A stretch of DNA of 38,518 nucleotides, taken from positions 1 to 38,518 of the forward strand of contig CAVJLG010000077.1 of the NCBI GenBank assembly GCA_963650135.1. Direction: 5' to 3'. This DNA comes from HGM13006 sp963650135. Its GTDB lineage: Bacteria > Bacillota > Clostridia > Oscillospirales > Oscillospiraceae. Made by a program: the position numbers and the translations under genes. The notes under the pieces are model-generated. The model searched no databases. It was not told the DNA's origin and saw nothing but the letters and a program-made list of their open reading frames with translations. Positions within the stretch are counted from its first letter, which is position 1; each line of letters begins with the position of its first letter. Of the stretch, positions 22,420 through 30,491 are shown one piece after another.

Positions 22420-23276
22420 TGTTTGGATATATCACCGCCGACCCAAGCAGCCTGAGCCAGGAGGAAATCCAGCGATATGGCGGCTGCTATTGCGGACTGT
22501 GCCGGTGCCTAAGCCGTCGGCATGGCTTTTCCGGCAGAATAACGCTGACCTATGACATGACGTTTCTGGTGTTGGTGCTCTCCTCCCTCTATGAGCCGGA
22601 GGAAACGGCCCATTCCGAGCGATGTCCGGTGCATCCCGTCAAGCCGCGAAGCGATTGGCAGAACATCTTTACGGATTATGCGGCGGATCTCAACCTGATG
22701 CTGGCCTGGTGGAACTGCATGGACGATTGGGAGGACGATAAAAACGTTGCCAGCCGCGCCTTTGCCGGACTGCTGGGCAAAAAGTGCCGTCAGCTGGAGC
22801 AGCAGTATCCCCGGCAGGCCAAAGCCATCCGGGAAAATCTCAGCGCACTCCATCAATATGAGGACGGCCCCCAGGTCAGCGCCGACGCTGCCGCCAATTG
22901 CTTTGGCAGTCTGATGGGTGAGCTGTTCGTATGGCGGGAAGACGACCATTGGGCAAATGCGCTGCGGGCCATGGGTCAGGGCCTCGGGCGCTTCATTTAT
23001 ATTATGGACGCCTGTATTGACTATCACAGCGACGAGCGCCGCCATCGCCCCAATCCCCTCCGCGCCTTGGGCACCGGTGAGCGGACCCGCGAAGGAGACT
23101 ATGACCTGCTGTCCATGCTGCTGAGCGACTGTACCGCCGTTTTTGAGCAGCTGCCCCTGGAGCAGGATCTCAATTTAATGCGCAATATTTTATATGTAGG
23201 CGTATGGCAGAAATACAATCAATTCTACCATCGCCATCATAAGGGAGAACAAAGCGAAGGAGAACAACAATCATGA
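22419..23276 (+). CDS. DUF5685 family protein
   Basis: 285 residues. The N-terminus MFGYITADPSSLSQEE, with YGGCYCGLCRCLSRRHG and ITLTYDMTFLVLVLSSLYEP, is the recognisable DUF5685 start, including a Cys cluster (C-x-C-x2-C-x-C) that may bind metal. The rest is all-helical with acidic motifs (NCMDDWEDDKNVAS; YIMDACIDYHSDERR) reminiscent of isoprenoid-synthase-like folds. Function unknown. It is regularly linked to DnaJ-domain genes, as here, where the DnaJ start overlaps its stop by four bases. Confidence 0.85.
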   Translation: MFGYITADPSSLSQEEIQRYGGCYCGLCRCLSRRHGFSGRITLTYDMTFLVLVLSSLYEPEETAHSERCPVHPVKPRSDWQNIFTDYAADLNLMLAWWNCMDDWEDDKNVASRAFAGLLGKKCRQLEQQYPRQAKAIRENLSALHQYEDGPQVSADAAANCFGSLMGELFVWREDDHWANALRAMGQGLGRFIYIMDACIDYHSDERRHRPNPLRALGTGERTREGDYDLLSMLLSDCTAVFEQLPLEQDLNLMRNILYVGVWQKYNQFYHRHHKGEQSEGEQQS

Positions 23277-23956
23277 GAGATCCCTATGAGGTTCTGGGCG
23301 TCTCCAGAAACGCCAGCGAGGACGAAATCAAGTCCGCTTATCGAAAGCTGGCAAAAAAATATCACCCGGACCTCCATCCGGGAGATAAAGAGTGCGAGCG
23401 GAAAATGAACGAGGTCAACGCCGCCTACGACCAGATTAAAAATCCCCAGGCCCAGCGGCAGTCCTCGAGCAGCTACGGAAATACCGGCAGCTACGGCGGC
23501 TACGGCGGTTACGGCGGCTATGGCTATGACCCCTTCGGTGGTTATCAGCAGCGGCAGCAGTATAACACCCAATACGAGGCCCGGGATTCCACCGATATTC
23601 AGGCTGCGCTACATTATATAAAGGCCGGTGCATTCCCCGAGGCGCTGAATGTACTGTCCTCCATTCCCGAGGCAGACCGGGATCACCGCTGGTATTATTG
23701 CAGCGCCGCCGCCAATTATGGACGCGGCAACCGGGTGGCCGCTATGGAGCATATCCGCAAGGCCATGGATCTCTGCCCGGGCAACGAGGAATACCGCCAG
23801 CTCTATCAAATCATCCAGTCCGGCAGCCGAATGTATACCGACACCGGTTCCCGCTTTGGGTTCCAGACCGGCGGCGGCTTCTGCAATCCCGTTTGCATGA
23901 CCTGGTGCCTGCTCAATGCCTGCTGCGGCGGCAATGGGCTCTATTTCTGCTGCTGA
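23273..23956 (+). CDS. DnaJ-domain protein with TPR-like region and Cys-rich tail
   Basis: 227 residues. The J domain (1-65) has MRDPYEVLGVSRNASEDEIK and the Hsp70-activating HPD motif (KKYHPDLHPG). A Gly/Tyr repeat follows (YGGYGGYGGYG, about residues 72-90). Then come two helical repeats (ALHYIKAGAFPEALNVL and AMEHIRKAMDLCPGNEEY) of TPR type. The end is CNPVC...CCGGNGLYFCC. This is not classical DnaJ, as it lacks the G/F plus zinc-finger architecture. It probably recruits Hsp70 to a special client or site. Confidence 0.88.
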   Translation: MRDPYEVLGVSRNASEDEIKSAYRKLAKKYHPDLHPGDKECERKMNEVNAAYDQIKNPQAQRQSSSSYGNTGSYGGYGGYGGYGYDPFGGYQQRQQYNTQYEARDSTDIQAALHYIKAGAFPEALNVLSSIPEADRDHRWYYCSAAANYGRGNRVAAMEHIRKAMDLCPGNEEYRQLYQIIQSGSRMYTDTGSRFGFQTGGGFCNPVCMTWCLLNACCGGNGLYFCC

Positions 23957-23967
23957 GGTGACACGCT

Positions 23968-24408
23968 ATGAAACTACCCTTTGTAGCCCGTGAGGCATTG
24001 GAATCCGCAGAGGTGAAACTTGCGGAATTGAATCAGGAATACCAGAATTTTCGCCGCCGCAATGCCAGCGTCCAGGAGGATTCTTATTTTCAGGGCGGCA
24101 GTGATGCGCTGAAGGCCATGCTGCCCATCTACGACAATCTAACGCTGGCATTGGAGCAGCCCTGCGAGGACGAGGCCTTTCGCACCGGCATTGAAATGAC
24201 TCGAAAGACGCTGGAAAAGACCTTTGCCCAGCTGGACGTCCAGGAAATCCCCGCGCTGAATGCCCCCTTCGATCCCAAGCTGCACGAGGCTGTGGAGCAT
24301 ATCGAAGCCCCGGACTTGGCGGAGAATACCGTAGTCCGCGTCATCCGTGCAGGCTTTACCCGAGGCGATACAGTTCTACGGCACGCGCTGGTGGCTGTGG
24401 CAAACTGA
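23968..24408 (+). CDS. grpE: GrpE-family nucleotide exchange factor
   Basis: 146 residues, shorter than usual GrpE because the disordered N-terminus is missing. The coiled coil (ALESAEVKLAELNQEYQNFRRRNA) leads into the head domain with LPIYDNLTLAL, FDPKLHEAVEHIE and VVRVIRAGFTRGDTVLRHALVAVA, all GrpE signatures. It releases ADP from Hsp70. It is last in the DUF5685-DnaJ-GrpE operon; no Hsp70 gene follows, as a terminator comes at once. Probably a paralogue distinct from the hrcA-grpE-dnaK copy. Confidence 0.85.
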   Translation: MKLPFVAREALESAEVKLAELNQEYQNFRRRNASVQEDSYFQGGSDALKAMLPIYDNLTLALEQPCEDEAFRTGIEMTRKTLEKTFAQLDVQEIPALNAPFDPKLHEAVEHIEAPDLAENTVVRVIRAGFTRGDTVLRHALVAVAN

Positions 24409-24418
24409 AGAAAGAACA

Positions 24419-24457
24419 CCCCGATCTCCGAGCGTTCCTCGGAAATCGGGGCTTTTT
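24419..24457 (+). terminator. Terminator after grpE
   Basis: CCCCGAT (24419-24425) with inner CTCCGAG/CCTCGGA pairs with ATCGGGG (24445-24451), followed by CTTTTTAA. Confidence 0.9.
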
Positions 24458-25349
24458 AATCGTTTTCCTCCATGGGCTGGGACATAAACTCTCCAAGCAG
24501 CCGCAGCAGCGGATTCTGGTTGCGCCGGTCCCATACCATGCTCAAAGTAATTTTCCCGTCCAAGGGCATAGAGGTAAGCCGGGAGTCCATAGCAATGCTC
24601 ATATGCTCGTCGAACACCGCAAAGCCCTCGCCCCGGAGCACCGCCTGATAAATCGAATCCCGGTTGGGCAGGGTCACAGGTACCGGTTTGCAGCCCTTAT
24701 CCAGGAATTGCAGCATCACCAGCTGCAAGGTCACTGGGGTTTCCTCCTCCTTGGGCAGCATCAAAAGGTTCTGCCCATCAAAGTCCTCAATGGTCAGCGG
24801 GGTTCCCTCCGGCGCCAGCAGCCCCTTTCGCACAAAGGCCCGGCCCCGGATGTGGTTGACCAGCTGCACGTCCAAATTATCATGGAGCTGCACGCTGGTT
24901 TCCGTACAGAGTATCACATCCAAATCACCGCTCTGCACCCGGCTTTGGAGCTTCCGGAAGGTATCGCTCTCAAAGTACAGCTCTGCCATGGGGTATCGCC
25001 GCAGTGCCTCCCGCCGGAACTCCATCAGCTGACGGCTGAAGTCCCAGCCCACGCCGATGCCCACCCGCAGTCTTAAATGTTCGCTGCCGGACAAGGCCGC
25101 GGCGGTTTTTTTCGCCTCTTCCATGCCCCGGGCCGTATGGAGAAAATACTCCCGGAACACCACCCCGGCCGGGGTCAGGCCAAGATTGCGCTTACTGCTG
25201 CGGTCAAAGAGCGAAAAGCCCAGCTCCTGCTCCAGCAGCTGCACCTGGCGGCTCACCGAGGGCTGAGAGACATACAATTCCTCTGCCGCCTTGGAAAAGC
25301 TCATGGATTCCGCCACCTTGAGAAAGTAGCTTACCTGTAACGACGTCAT
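24456..25349 (-). CDS. LysR-family transcriptional regulator
   Basis: 297 residues starting MTSLQVSYFLKVAESMSF after a GGCGGGG ribosome-binding site. The HTH (FSKAAEELYVSQPSVSRQVQLLEQELG) is canonical. The effector domain has LRVGIGVGWDFSRQ and DLDVILCTE. Much longer in-frame extensions upstream have no ribosome-binding site and cross the divergent promoter region. Divergent from the SDR gene with a perfect palindrome between them, so it probably regulates that gene. Confidence 0.92.
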   Translation of the reverse strand: MTSLQVSYFLKVAESMSFSKAAEELYVSQPSVSRQVQLLEQELGFSLFDRSSKRNLGLTPAGVVFREYFLHTARGMEEAKKTAAALSGSEHLRLRVGIGVGWDFSRQLMEFRREALRRYPMAELYFESDTFRKLQSRVQSGDLDVILCTETSVQLHDNLDVQLVNHIRGRAFVRKGLLAPEGTPLTIEDFDGQNLLMLPKEEETPVTLQLVMLQFLDKGCKPVPVTLPNRDSIYQAVLRGEGFAVFDEHMSIAMDSRLTSMPLDGKITLSMVWDRRNQNPLLRLLGEFMSQPMEEND

Positions 25350-25390
25350 GCTCTGCCCCGCCTTTCTTCGTTTTCTCCATTTTACCGCAT

Positions 25391-25410
25391 TTATAGCCAT
25401 TTGGCTATAA
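25391..25410. promoter_or_regulatory. Palindromic LysR-type operator candidate
   Basis: TTATAGCC, ATTT, GGCTATAA: a perfect 8-bp dyad of the T-N11-A style midway between the divergent lysR and SDR starts. Confidence 0.6.
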
Positions 25411-25430
25411 GAAATTTCATGAACTGGATA

Positions 25431-25460
25431 TTGGAACTGCAAATTTTTCCGTGCTATTCT
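25431..25460 (+). promoter_or_regulatory. Possible promoter of the SDR gene
   Basis: TTGGAA (25431-25436), 18-base spacer, TATTCT (25455-25460), 21 bases downstream of the palindrome. Confidence 0.4.
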
Positions 25461-25497
25461 GTAACCATGAAATTCCTTTGGAAAGGACCTATGGTTT

Positions 25498-26262
25498 ATG
25501 AATCGCTTTACAGGAAAAACCGCTATTATCACCGGGGCCAGCTCCGGCATTGGTGCATGCACCGCAAAAACGCTGGCAACCGAGGGCGGCAATCTGGTAC
25601 TGGCTGCCCGTCACCCCGAAAAGCTCCAGGCCATTGCCCAGGCATGCACCGATCTTGGCGCTCAGGTGCTTACCGTTTGTGCTGACGTCAGCAAAGAGGC
25701 CGACTGTGCCAACCTCGCCCAGGCTGCAATGGACCGGTTTGGCGCCATTGATATTCTGGTAAACAATGCAGGCATTGCCGATAAGCACCGCCCCATTGAC
25801 CGGCTGGATGTGGATTGGTACCGCTATGTGCTGGAAATCAACCAGAACTCCGTATTTTATATGATGCAGGCTGTACTGCCCCATATGAAGGCCGTAGGCA
25901 AGGGCTCCATCGTGAACATCTCTTCCATTGGCGCCGTTCGCTCCAACTCCGGTCTGGCCTATACCACCGCGAAAACCGCAGTCATCGGCATGAGCAAAAA
26001 TGTGGCGCTGGAGTTTGCCGCCGGGAATATTCGGGTAAACGTGGTCTGCCCCGGCCCCACTCCCACGGCGCTGAACACCCCCGAGCAGATCGCCACCTTT
26101 GATTCCGAATTCGCCGCCCTGTGCAACAGCCATATGGCATTGGAGGGTGTTCCCCAGTGCACCGTGCAGAACCAGGCCAACGCCATCGCCTTCTTCGCCT
26201 CCGATGATTCCGCCGGTATTACCGGCCAGGTGCTGACCGTGGACCACGGCATGACCATTTAA
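25498..26262 (+). CDS. Short-chain dehydrogenase/reductase (SDR)
   Basis: 254 residues, a classical SDR. Cofactor motif TGASSGIG (12-19), NNAG (89-92), catalytic Ser142/143, Tyr155 and Lys159 (YTTAK), and C-terminal GQVLTVDHGMTI. The Arg after strand 2 (VLAARHPEKL) favours NADP(H), by family rule. It is under a divergent LysR, so it is probably a catabolic reductase induced by its substrate. Phloroglucinol reductase is also an SDR, so it is a candidate for that step, but sequence alone does not show it. Confidence 0.92.
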   Translation: MNRFTGKTAIITGASSGIGACTAKTLATEGGNLVLAARHPEKLQAIAQACTDLGAQVLTVCADVSKEADCANLAQAAMDRFGAIDILVNNAGIADKHRPIDRLDVDWYRYVLEINQNSVFYMMQAVLPHMKAVGKGSIVNISSIGAVRSNSGLAYTTAKTAVIGMSKNVALEFAAGNIRVNVVCPGPTPTALNTPEQIATFDSEFAALCNSHMALEGVPQCTVQNQANAIAFFASDDSAGITGQVLTVDHGMTI

Positions 26263-26303
26263 AGCGCCGCTGCCCCGCAGCATTCTATATTGCGCAAAAT
26301 TTT

Positions 26304-26333
26304 GGCCCGCTGCGATTTTCTTCGCAGCGGGCC
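26304..26333. terminator. Bidirectional terminator between SDR and glucosyltransferase genes
   Basis: GGCCCGCTGCGA (26304-26315) pairs perfectly with TCGCAGCGGGCC (26322-26333). AAAATTTT precedes it, serving the minus strand; the plus side has a weaker T-run. Both flanking genes converge on it. Confidence 0.85.
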
Positions 26334-26346
26334 TTGCAATGAATTT

Positions 26347-27846
26347 TTAGTATACGCAGAGATGCAGGGTATCTCCGTCGAAAATCAACTGCTCCTGAGA
26401 CAGCTGATCCCAATCCTTCGACGCAAAGTATTCGACATACTTTTCCTCGGGATCGGCCTTGAGATAGCTCGTACCAAGGTAATAATTGAGCGCTGTAAGA
26501 TCGCTCCAGTCGGTATAAAATGCGCTCGCCACCAGATCTCCAGTGGAATACAAATTGAGATAGGTTGGGGTTGCGCGGGACGCATCCGTATAGAACGAAA
26601 TCTTTGTAACCTCCGTCCCCGTAGCCTCTTGATAATCGCTGATGGCCTGACCCACATAGCGGTAACGGTATTCGTCCAACGTATTGAGCCGATACTTATC
26701 GATATATATTTTGTTGAACGACAAGTATTGACCAATCATCAATACGCCAACCAGGGCAATCGAAATGCCCCGCAGCATTTTTACACTTTTTTTCTTCTCA
26801 CTAAGGTCTTGGCTGCTGATGAGCAGATGCACCACAATGACGCCGATGACGCTCGCCATTGGATAAACAGCTCTTACTGCCCACCAGCCCGAGCCCTGCA
26901 AAATGCTCGCCGTGGAGCAAACAGCAGAGGCCACCGCAATTGCAACCACATTCAAAGCACAAATCGCCTTGTGCTTGTGCATGATCGAAAGAATGATTGC
27001 CACCGCAAATACAAGGAGCAGCAGGATGAAAAACAAATTGTTCGGCAGAATATCGAATGTTGATGTTTTCACATTACGCAATCCAGATATCACATTCTTC
27101 AAATTTCCAATCCAATCAATTTCTCCCGACACTCTTGCGCTTTTAAATACATACCGAAACGCCAGCAGATCCACCAATACAGGCACCGCATAGGAAACCC
27201 CAATGCACACCAGATTGACCACATAGTTTCCAAATCTCTTTGCGTACTGGAAGGCAAACGGAAGGCTCAAAACCACAAACAGCGCAATAGAGCCTTGGTA
27301 GGTAAAGATCGCCAGCGCCACCGCAATCACGCTTGCAATCATGTATTGCGGGCGCTTTTTCTCAAAGAATTTTTCAATGAAATATACGGCAATCACATTA
27401 AACAGCACCGCAAGCATAAAGCCGCATTTTTCAATGAACATGAAATATTCAATGATAAAGATATTGGCAATGCACGCAAACGACACAATAATTCTTGTAT
27501 TCTCCGCCACCCCGTGCTTTTCCAATATTTTTTGATAAATCCAAATGGCCAGCGCCAAAAACGCCAGTGCCAGCACGGTAGAGATATAATAAAAAGTCCG
27601 ATTGGGTAATCCGCTCATGGAAAATAGCGCATAGATCAGCCCAATCACCGGCCGCCCATTGCGCAGCACCATATCAGACGCCGGGGCTTTAAATCCGGCC
27701 ATCAGCGGCCAATAGGTGTCGGTTGCATAGGCAAAATAGATATTCGCCCCGAAATAAAGCGCCACAAGGACAATAATTTTCGCCCATACGCTTTTATCCC
27801 GCTTCAGTTTTACCACGAAATCTCTCAAAATTTTTCTTTCCTCCAC
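26347..27846 (-). CDS. Glucosyltransferase-domain membrane protein (GtrII-like)
   Basis: 499 residues with about ten or eleven membrane helices and an exported C-terminal domain (about 390-499). The N-terminal YFGANIYFAYATDTYWPLMAG and MVLRNGRPVIGLIYALFS, with Asp/Arg in the first outer loop, follow the pattern of GtrII-type glucosyltransferases (Glucos_trans_II) that use polyprenyl-phosphate-glucose to decorate cell-surface polymers. The GT2 gene eight bases upstream would make that lipid donor. Lower GC than its neighbours suggests the pair was acquired or diversified separately. Confidence 0.8.
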   Translation of the reverse strand: MEERKILRDFVVKLKRDKSVWAKIIVLVALYFGANIYFAYATDTYWPLMAGFKAPASDMVLRNGRPVIGLIYALFSMSGLPNRTFYYISTVLALAFLALAIWIYQKILEKHGVAENTRIIVSFACIANIFIIEYFMFIEKCGFMLAVLFNVIAVYFIEKFFEKKRPQYMIASVIAVALAIFTYQGSIALFVVLSLPFAFQYAKRFGNYVVNLVCIGVSYAVPVLVDLLAFRYVFKSARVSGEIDWIGNLKNVISGLRNVKTSTFDILPNNLFFILLLLVFAVAIILSIMHKHKAICALNVVAIAVASAVCSTASILQGSGWWAVRAVYPMASVIGVIVVHLLISSQDLSEKKKSVKMLRGISIALVGVLMIGQYLSFNKIYIDKYRLNTLDEYRYRYVGQAISDYQEATGTEVTKISFYTDASRATPTYLNLYSTGDLVASAFYTDWSDLTALNYYLGTSYLKADPEEKYVEYFASKDWDQLSQEQLIFDGDTLHLCVY

Positions 27847-27854
27847 TGCCAGGT

Positions 27855-28802
27855 TTATTTCATCTTCTCCACACCGGATTTATTGGTTTCTGCAATGATA
27901 TAGTGCGGTCTGTGCTTGCTTTCCGAATAATTCTTCGCAATATACTGCCCCATAATCCCCATGCAAAACAGCTGAATTCCGCCAATGAAGATAATGACGC
28001 AAATGGTAGAAGCCCACCCCGCCACAGGATCTCCAAAGCACAGGCGGCGAATCACAATGAAGAGCAGGAATACAAAAGAAAGCGCCGTCATTCCCATGCC
28101 AAACCACGAGGCAATGCTCAGCGGGGCCTCGGAGAAATTGATAATTCCGTCAATCGCATACTTAAACAGGCTCCAGAAGTTCCACTTGGTCGCACCGGCC
28201 ACCCGCTCCCGATTTTCATAGGGAAGCCAATAGGTGCGGAATCCAATCCAGCCGAAGATTCCCTTGGAAAAGCGATTCGTCTCTCCCATCGCCACAATGG
28301 CATCCACCATTTCCCGGCGCATCAGGCGAAAATCTCTTGCGCCGTCTACAATGTCTGCATCGGAGATTTTATTGATTAACGAATAGAATCTTCTGGCGAA
28401 CCAGGAGCGAATCGGCGGCTCCCCGTCCCGGCTTACCCGCCTTGTGGCTACGCTGTCGTATTCTCCCGACTCCAGGATTTTCAGCATCTCCGGCAGAAGG
28501 GCCGGCGGGTCCTGCATATCTGCATCCATTACCGCCACATAGTCTCCGTCTGCATTGCAAAAGCCTGCATACATGCCCGCTTCTTTCCCAAAATTTCTTG
28601 AAAACGAAAGATAGCGCACATGGTCATCCTTGCCCGCAAACTCCTTCAGGACGCGCAGTGTTTCATCCTTTGAGCCGTCATTGATAAACAGCAGCTCATA
28701 TTCATAATCCAGCTGCTGCATAACAGCAGTTGCTTCGTCATAGAAAAAAGGCAGTGCTTCCTGCTCATTGAAGCACGGAACAATCAGTGTTATCTTTTTC
28801 AT
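27855..28802 (-). CDS. GT2 family polyprenyl-phosphate glycosyltransferase (GtrB/DPM-like)
   Basis: 315 residues. MKKITLIVPCFNEQEALP opens a GT-A fold, with VAVMDADMQDPP supplying the nucleotide/metal-binding DAD and Q-D-P motif, then DFRLMRREMVDAI. Two C-terminal membrane helices (about 230-300) are typical of the GtrB/YfdH subgroup that charges undecaprenyl phosphate with glucose. It is paired with the GtrII-like enzyme downstream. The 28803-28975 gap is AT-rich and holds no recognisable gene. Confidence 0.92.
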   Translation of the reverse strand: MKKITLIVPCFNEQEALPFFYDEATAVMQQLDYEYELLFINDGSKDETLRVLKEFAGKDDHVRYLSFSRNFGKEAGMYAGFCNADGDYVAVMDADMQDPPALLPEMLKILESGEYDSVATRRVSRDGEPPIRSWFARRFYSLINKISDADIVDGARDFRLMRREMVDAIVAMGETNRFSKGIFGWIGFRTYWLPYENRERVAGATKWNFWSLFKYAIDGIINFSEAPLSIASWFGMGMTALSFVFLLFIVIRRLCFGDPVAGWASTICVIIFIGGIQLFCMGIMGQYIAKNYSESKHRPHYIIAETNKSGVEKMK

Positions 28803-28975
28803 TGAAAAACCTCATCCGTCAAACATGTGCATTTTTCACGTTTAAAAATAAATGCAATACCGCATCCATCCGCAGAAGGTACATTTGCGCGGCATTGCAC
28901 GCACATATTCTACCACAAACACGCAGTTACTCCAATATGCAAATCGCCAGATTTGCAAAAAAATGCACGCACCAT

Positions 28976-29968
28976 TTATACATACCCATAAAGTCCCCGG
29001 ACGGAAACCTCGCCGGAATACACCACGCCGGTTTCGCCGCTGTCATAGCGTACAATCAGGCCGCCATTTTCATCGATTCCGCTGGCAAAGCCCTTGCGGC
29101 GGCTGTCTCCCCGGATCACCTGCACCTGCCGCCCAATGGTGATGCAGTCGTGTCGATACCGTTCCAGCCATGCCTGCTTGCCGCTGACGATCTCCTGGCT
29201 GACCCGGTAGAGGGCCTTTGTGAGCTCTGCCGCCAAAAGGCACCGATCAATTGGGTGCCCCAGCTCCAGGGCCAGGCTGGTTGCCATCTCCTGCACCTCC
29301 GGGGGGAAATCCGAAATCTTGTGGTTACAGTTAATGCCGATGCCGGTGACCAGATATTGCAGGGTGCCGCTTTCCCACTCCACGCTCATTTCCGTGAGAA
29401 TGCCCACCAGCTTTTTGCCGTTTAAAATGATATCATTGGTCCACTTGATGCCGGGCCGCACCCCTGCCACTGCCTCAATGGCATCGCAGGTTGCCACGGC
29501 CACCATTGCCGTCATGTGGCTGACCTCCGCAGGGGCGCAATCGGGGCGCAGCAGCAGGGAATAATACAGTCCCACGCCCTTTGGGGACGCAAAGCTCTTC
29601 CCTTGACGGCCTCTGCCACCGGTCTGCTCATCGGACATGGCCACCGTACCGTCCGCCGCTCCTTGGTTTCCCAAAAGTTTAAGATAATTGTTGGTGGAAT
29701 CCACAGAGTCCAGCACAATGATGCTTCCCTTCCAGGGATGCTCCCCCAGAAAGGCTAAAACACGCTCACGCTCCAGCGGTTCCGGCTGCGCTGTGAGCCG
29801 ATAGCCCAGCCGGGTAGACGCTTCAATGCCATAGCCCTTTTCCCGCAGGCGGCTGATCTGCTTCCACACTGCCGCCCGGGTAATGCCCAACGCCTGACTC
29901 ATGGCCTCTCCGGAGATATATGTTTCCCCTGCCTGCTGTAACAGCGACAGAACCGTTTCCTGTTCCAT
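28976..29968 (-). CDS. birA: Biotin-protein ligase / biotin operon repressor BirA
   Basis: 330 residues. The start MEQETVLSLLQQAGE follows GAGGTG; two earlier in-frame ATGs lie upstream of or overlapping that site. Residues 1-60 are an HTH domain (LGITRAAVWKQISRLREKGYGIE). The ligase core has LDSVDSTNNYLK, the biotinyl-AMP loop GGRGRQGKSF (117-126), IKWTNDIILNGKKLVGIL, and a C-terminal SH3-like domain. It is a bifunctional (group II) BirA: biotinylates carboxylases and represses biotin genes. Confidence 0.95.
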   Translation of the reverse strand: MEQETVLSLLQQAGETYISGEAMSQALGITRAAVWKQISRLREKGYGIEASTRLGYRLTAQPEPLERERVLAFLGEHPWKGSIIVLDSVDSTNNYLKLLGNQGAADGTVAMSDEQTGGRGRQGKSFASPKGVGLYYSLLLRPDCAPAEVSHMTAMVAVATCDAIEAVAGVRPGIKWTNDIILNGKKLVGILTEMSVEWESGTLQYLVTGIGINCNHKISDFPPEVQEMATSLALELGHPIDRCLLAAELTKALYRVSQEIVSGKQAWLERYRHDCITIGRQVQVIRGDSRRKGFASGIDENGGLIVRYDSGETGVVYSGEVSVRGLYGYV

Positions 29969-29990
29969 TGTCAATCTCACCTCGGTTGAC

Positions 29991-30019
29991 ATTGTAGCAT
30001 ATTCGTATTTATCACTCAA
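29991..30019 (-). promoter_or_regulatory. birA promoter
   Basis: On the minus strand TTGAGT (30019-30014), 17-base spacer, TACAAT (29996-29991), close to the start codon. Confidence 0.6.
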
Positions 30020-30063
30020 GTAGTGAATTTCTAAAAAAATTGGAAGGTGTAAAGTTTTTCCCC

Positions 30064-30092
30064 TTGACATCCGCGAGAAAATTGTGTACAAT
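30064..30092 (+). promoter_or_regulatory. Promoter of ylxM-ffh-rpsP operon
   Basis: TTGACA (30064-30069), 17-base spacer, TACAAT (30087-30092). Confidence 0.8.
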
Positions 30093-30139
30093 CTTGCCTG
30101 TTAAGTTTAAGACCTTTACAGCTGGCAGGAGGAGAATTC

Positions 30140-30487
30140 ATGGAGCTGAGCACACTCACCCGCACCCTTCTGTTTGATACCTATGGCGACATGCTCACGG
30201 AAAAGCAGCGGCTGTGCTTCGACCTCCGCTATAATCAAGATCTTTCCCTGGGCGAAATTGCCGAGCTGGAGGGCATCAGCCGTCAGGCCGTTCGGGACAA
30301 CATCGTCCGCACCGAGGCGCTGCTTCAGGATATGGAGCAGAAAATCGGCGCAGTTGGTCGTCTCATCCGATTGGAAGCCGCCGAACAGCAGCTGCAAGAC
30401 GCTGCCCAGGCCGCCCTTTCTCTTGGAGAGGAAGGGAAAGCCGTTGCCCAGCAAATCTTATCCGCATTGAAGGCCCTAAAGGAGTGA
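30140..30487 (+). CDS. ylxM: YlxM/UPF0122 HTH protein
   Basis: 115 residues with sigma-70 region-4-like HTH (MLTEKQRLCFDLRYNQDLSLGEIAELEGISRQAVRDNIVRTEALL). YlxM regularly precedes ffh and is thought to act with the SRP pathway. It ends four bases before ffh. Start after GGCAGGAGGAG. Confidence 0.93.
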   Translation: MELSTLTRTLLFDTYGDMLTEKQRLCFDLRYNQDLSLGEIAELEGISRQAVRDNIVRTEALLQDMEQKIGAVGRLIRLEAAEQQLQDAAQAALSLGEEGKAVAQQILSALKALKE

Positions 30488-30491
30488 TCGC

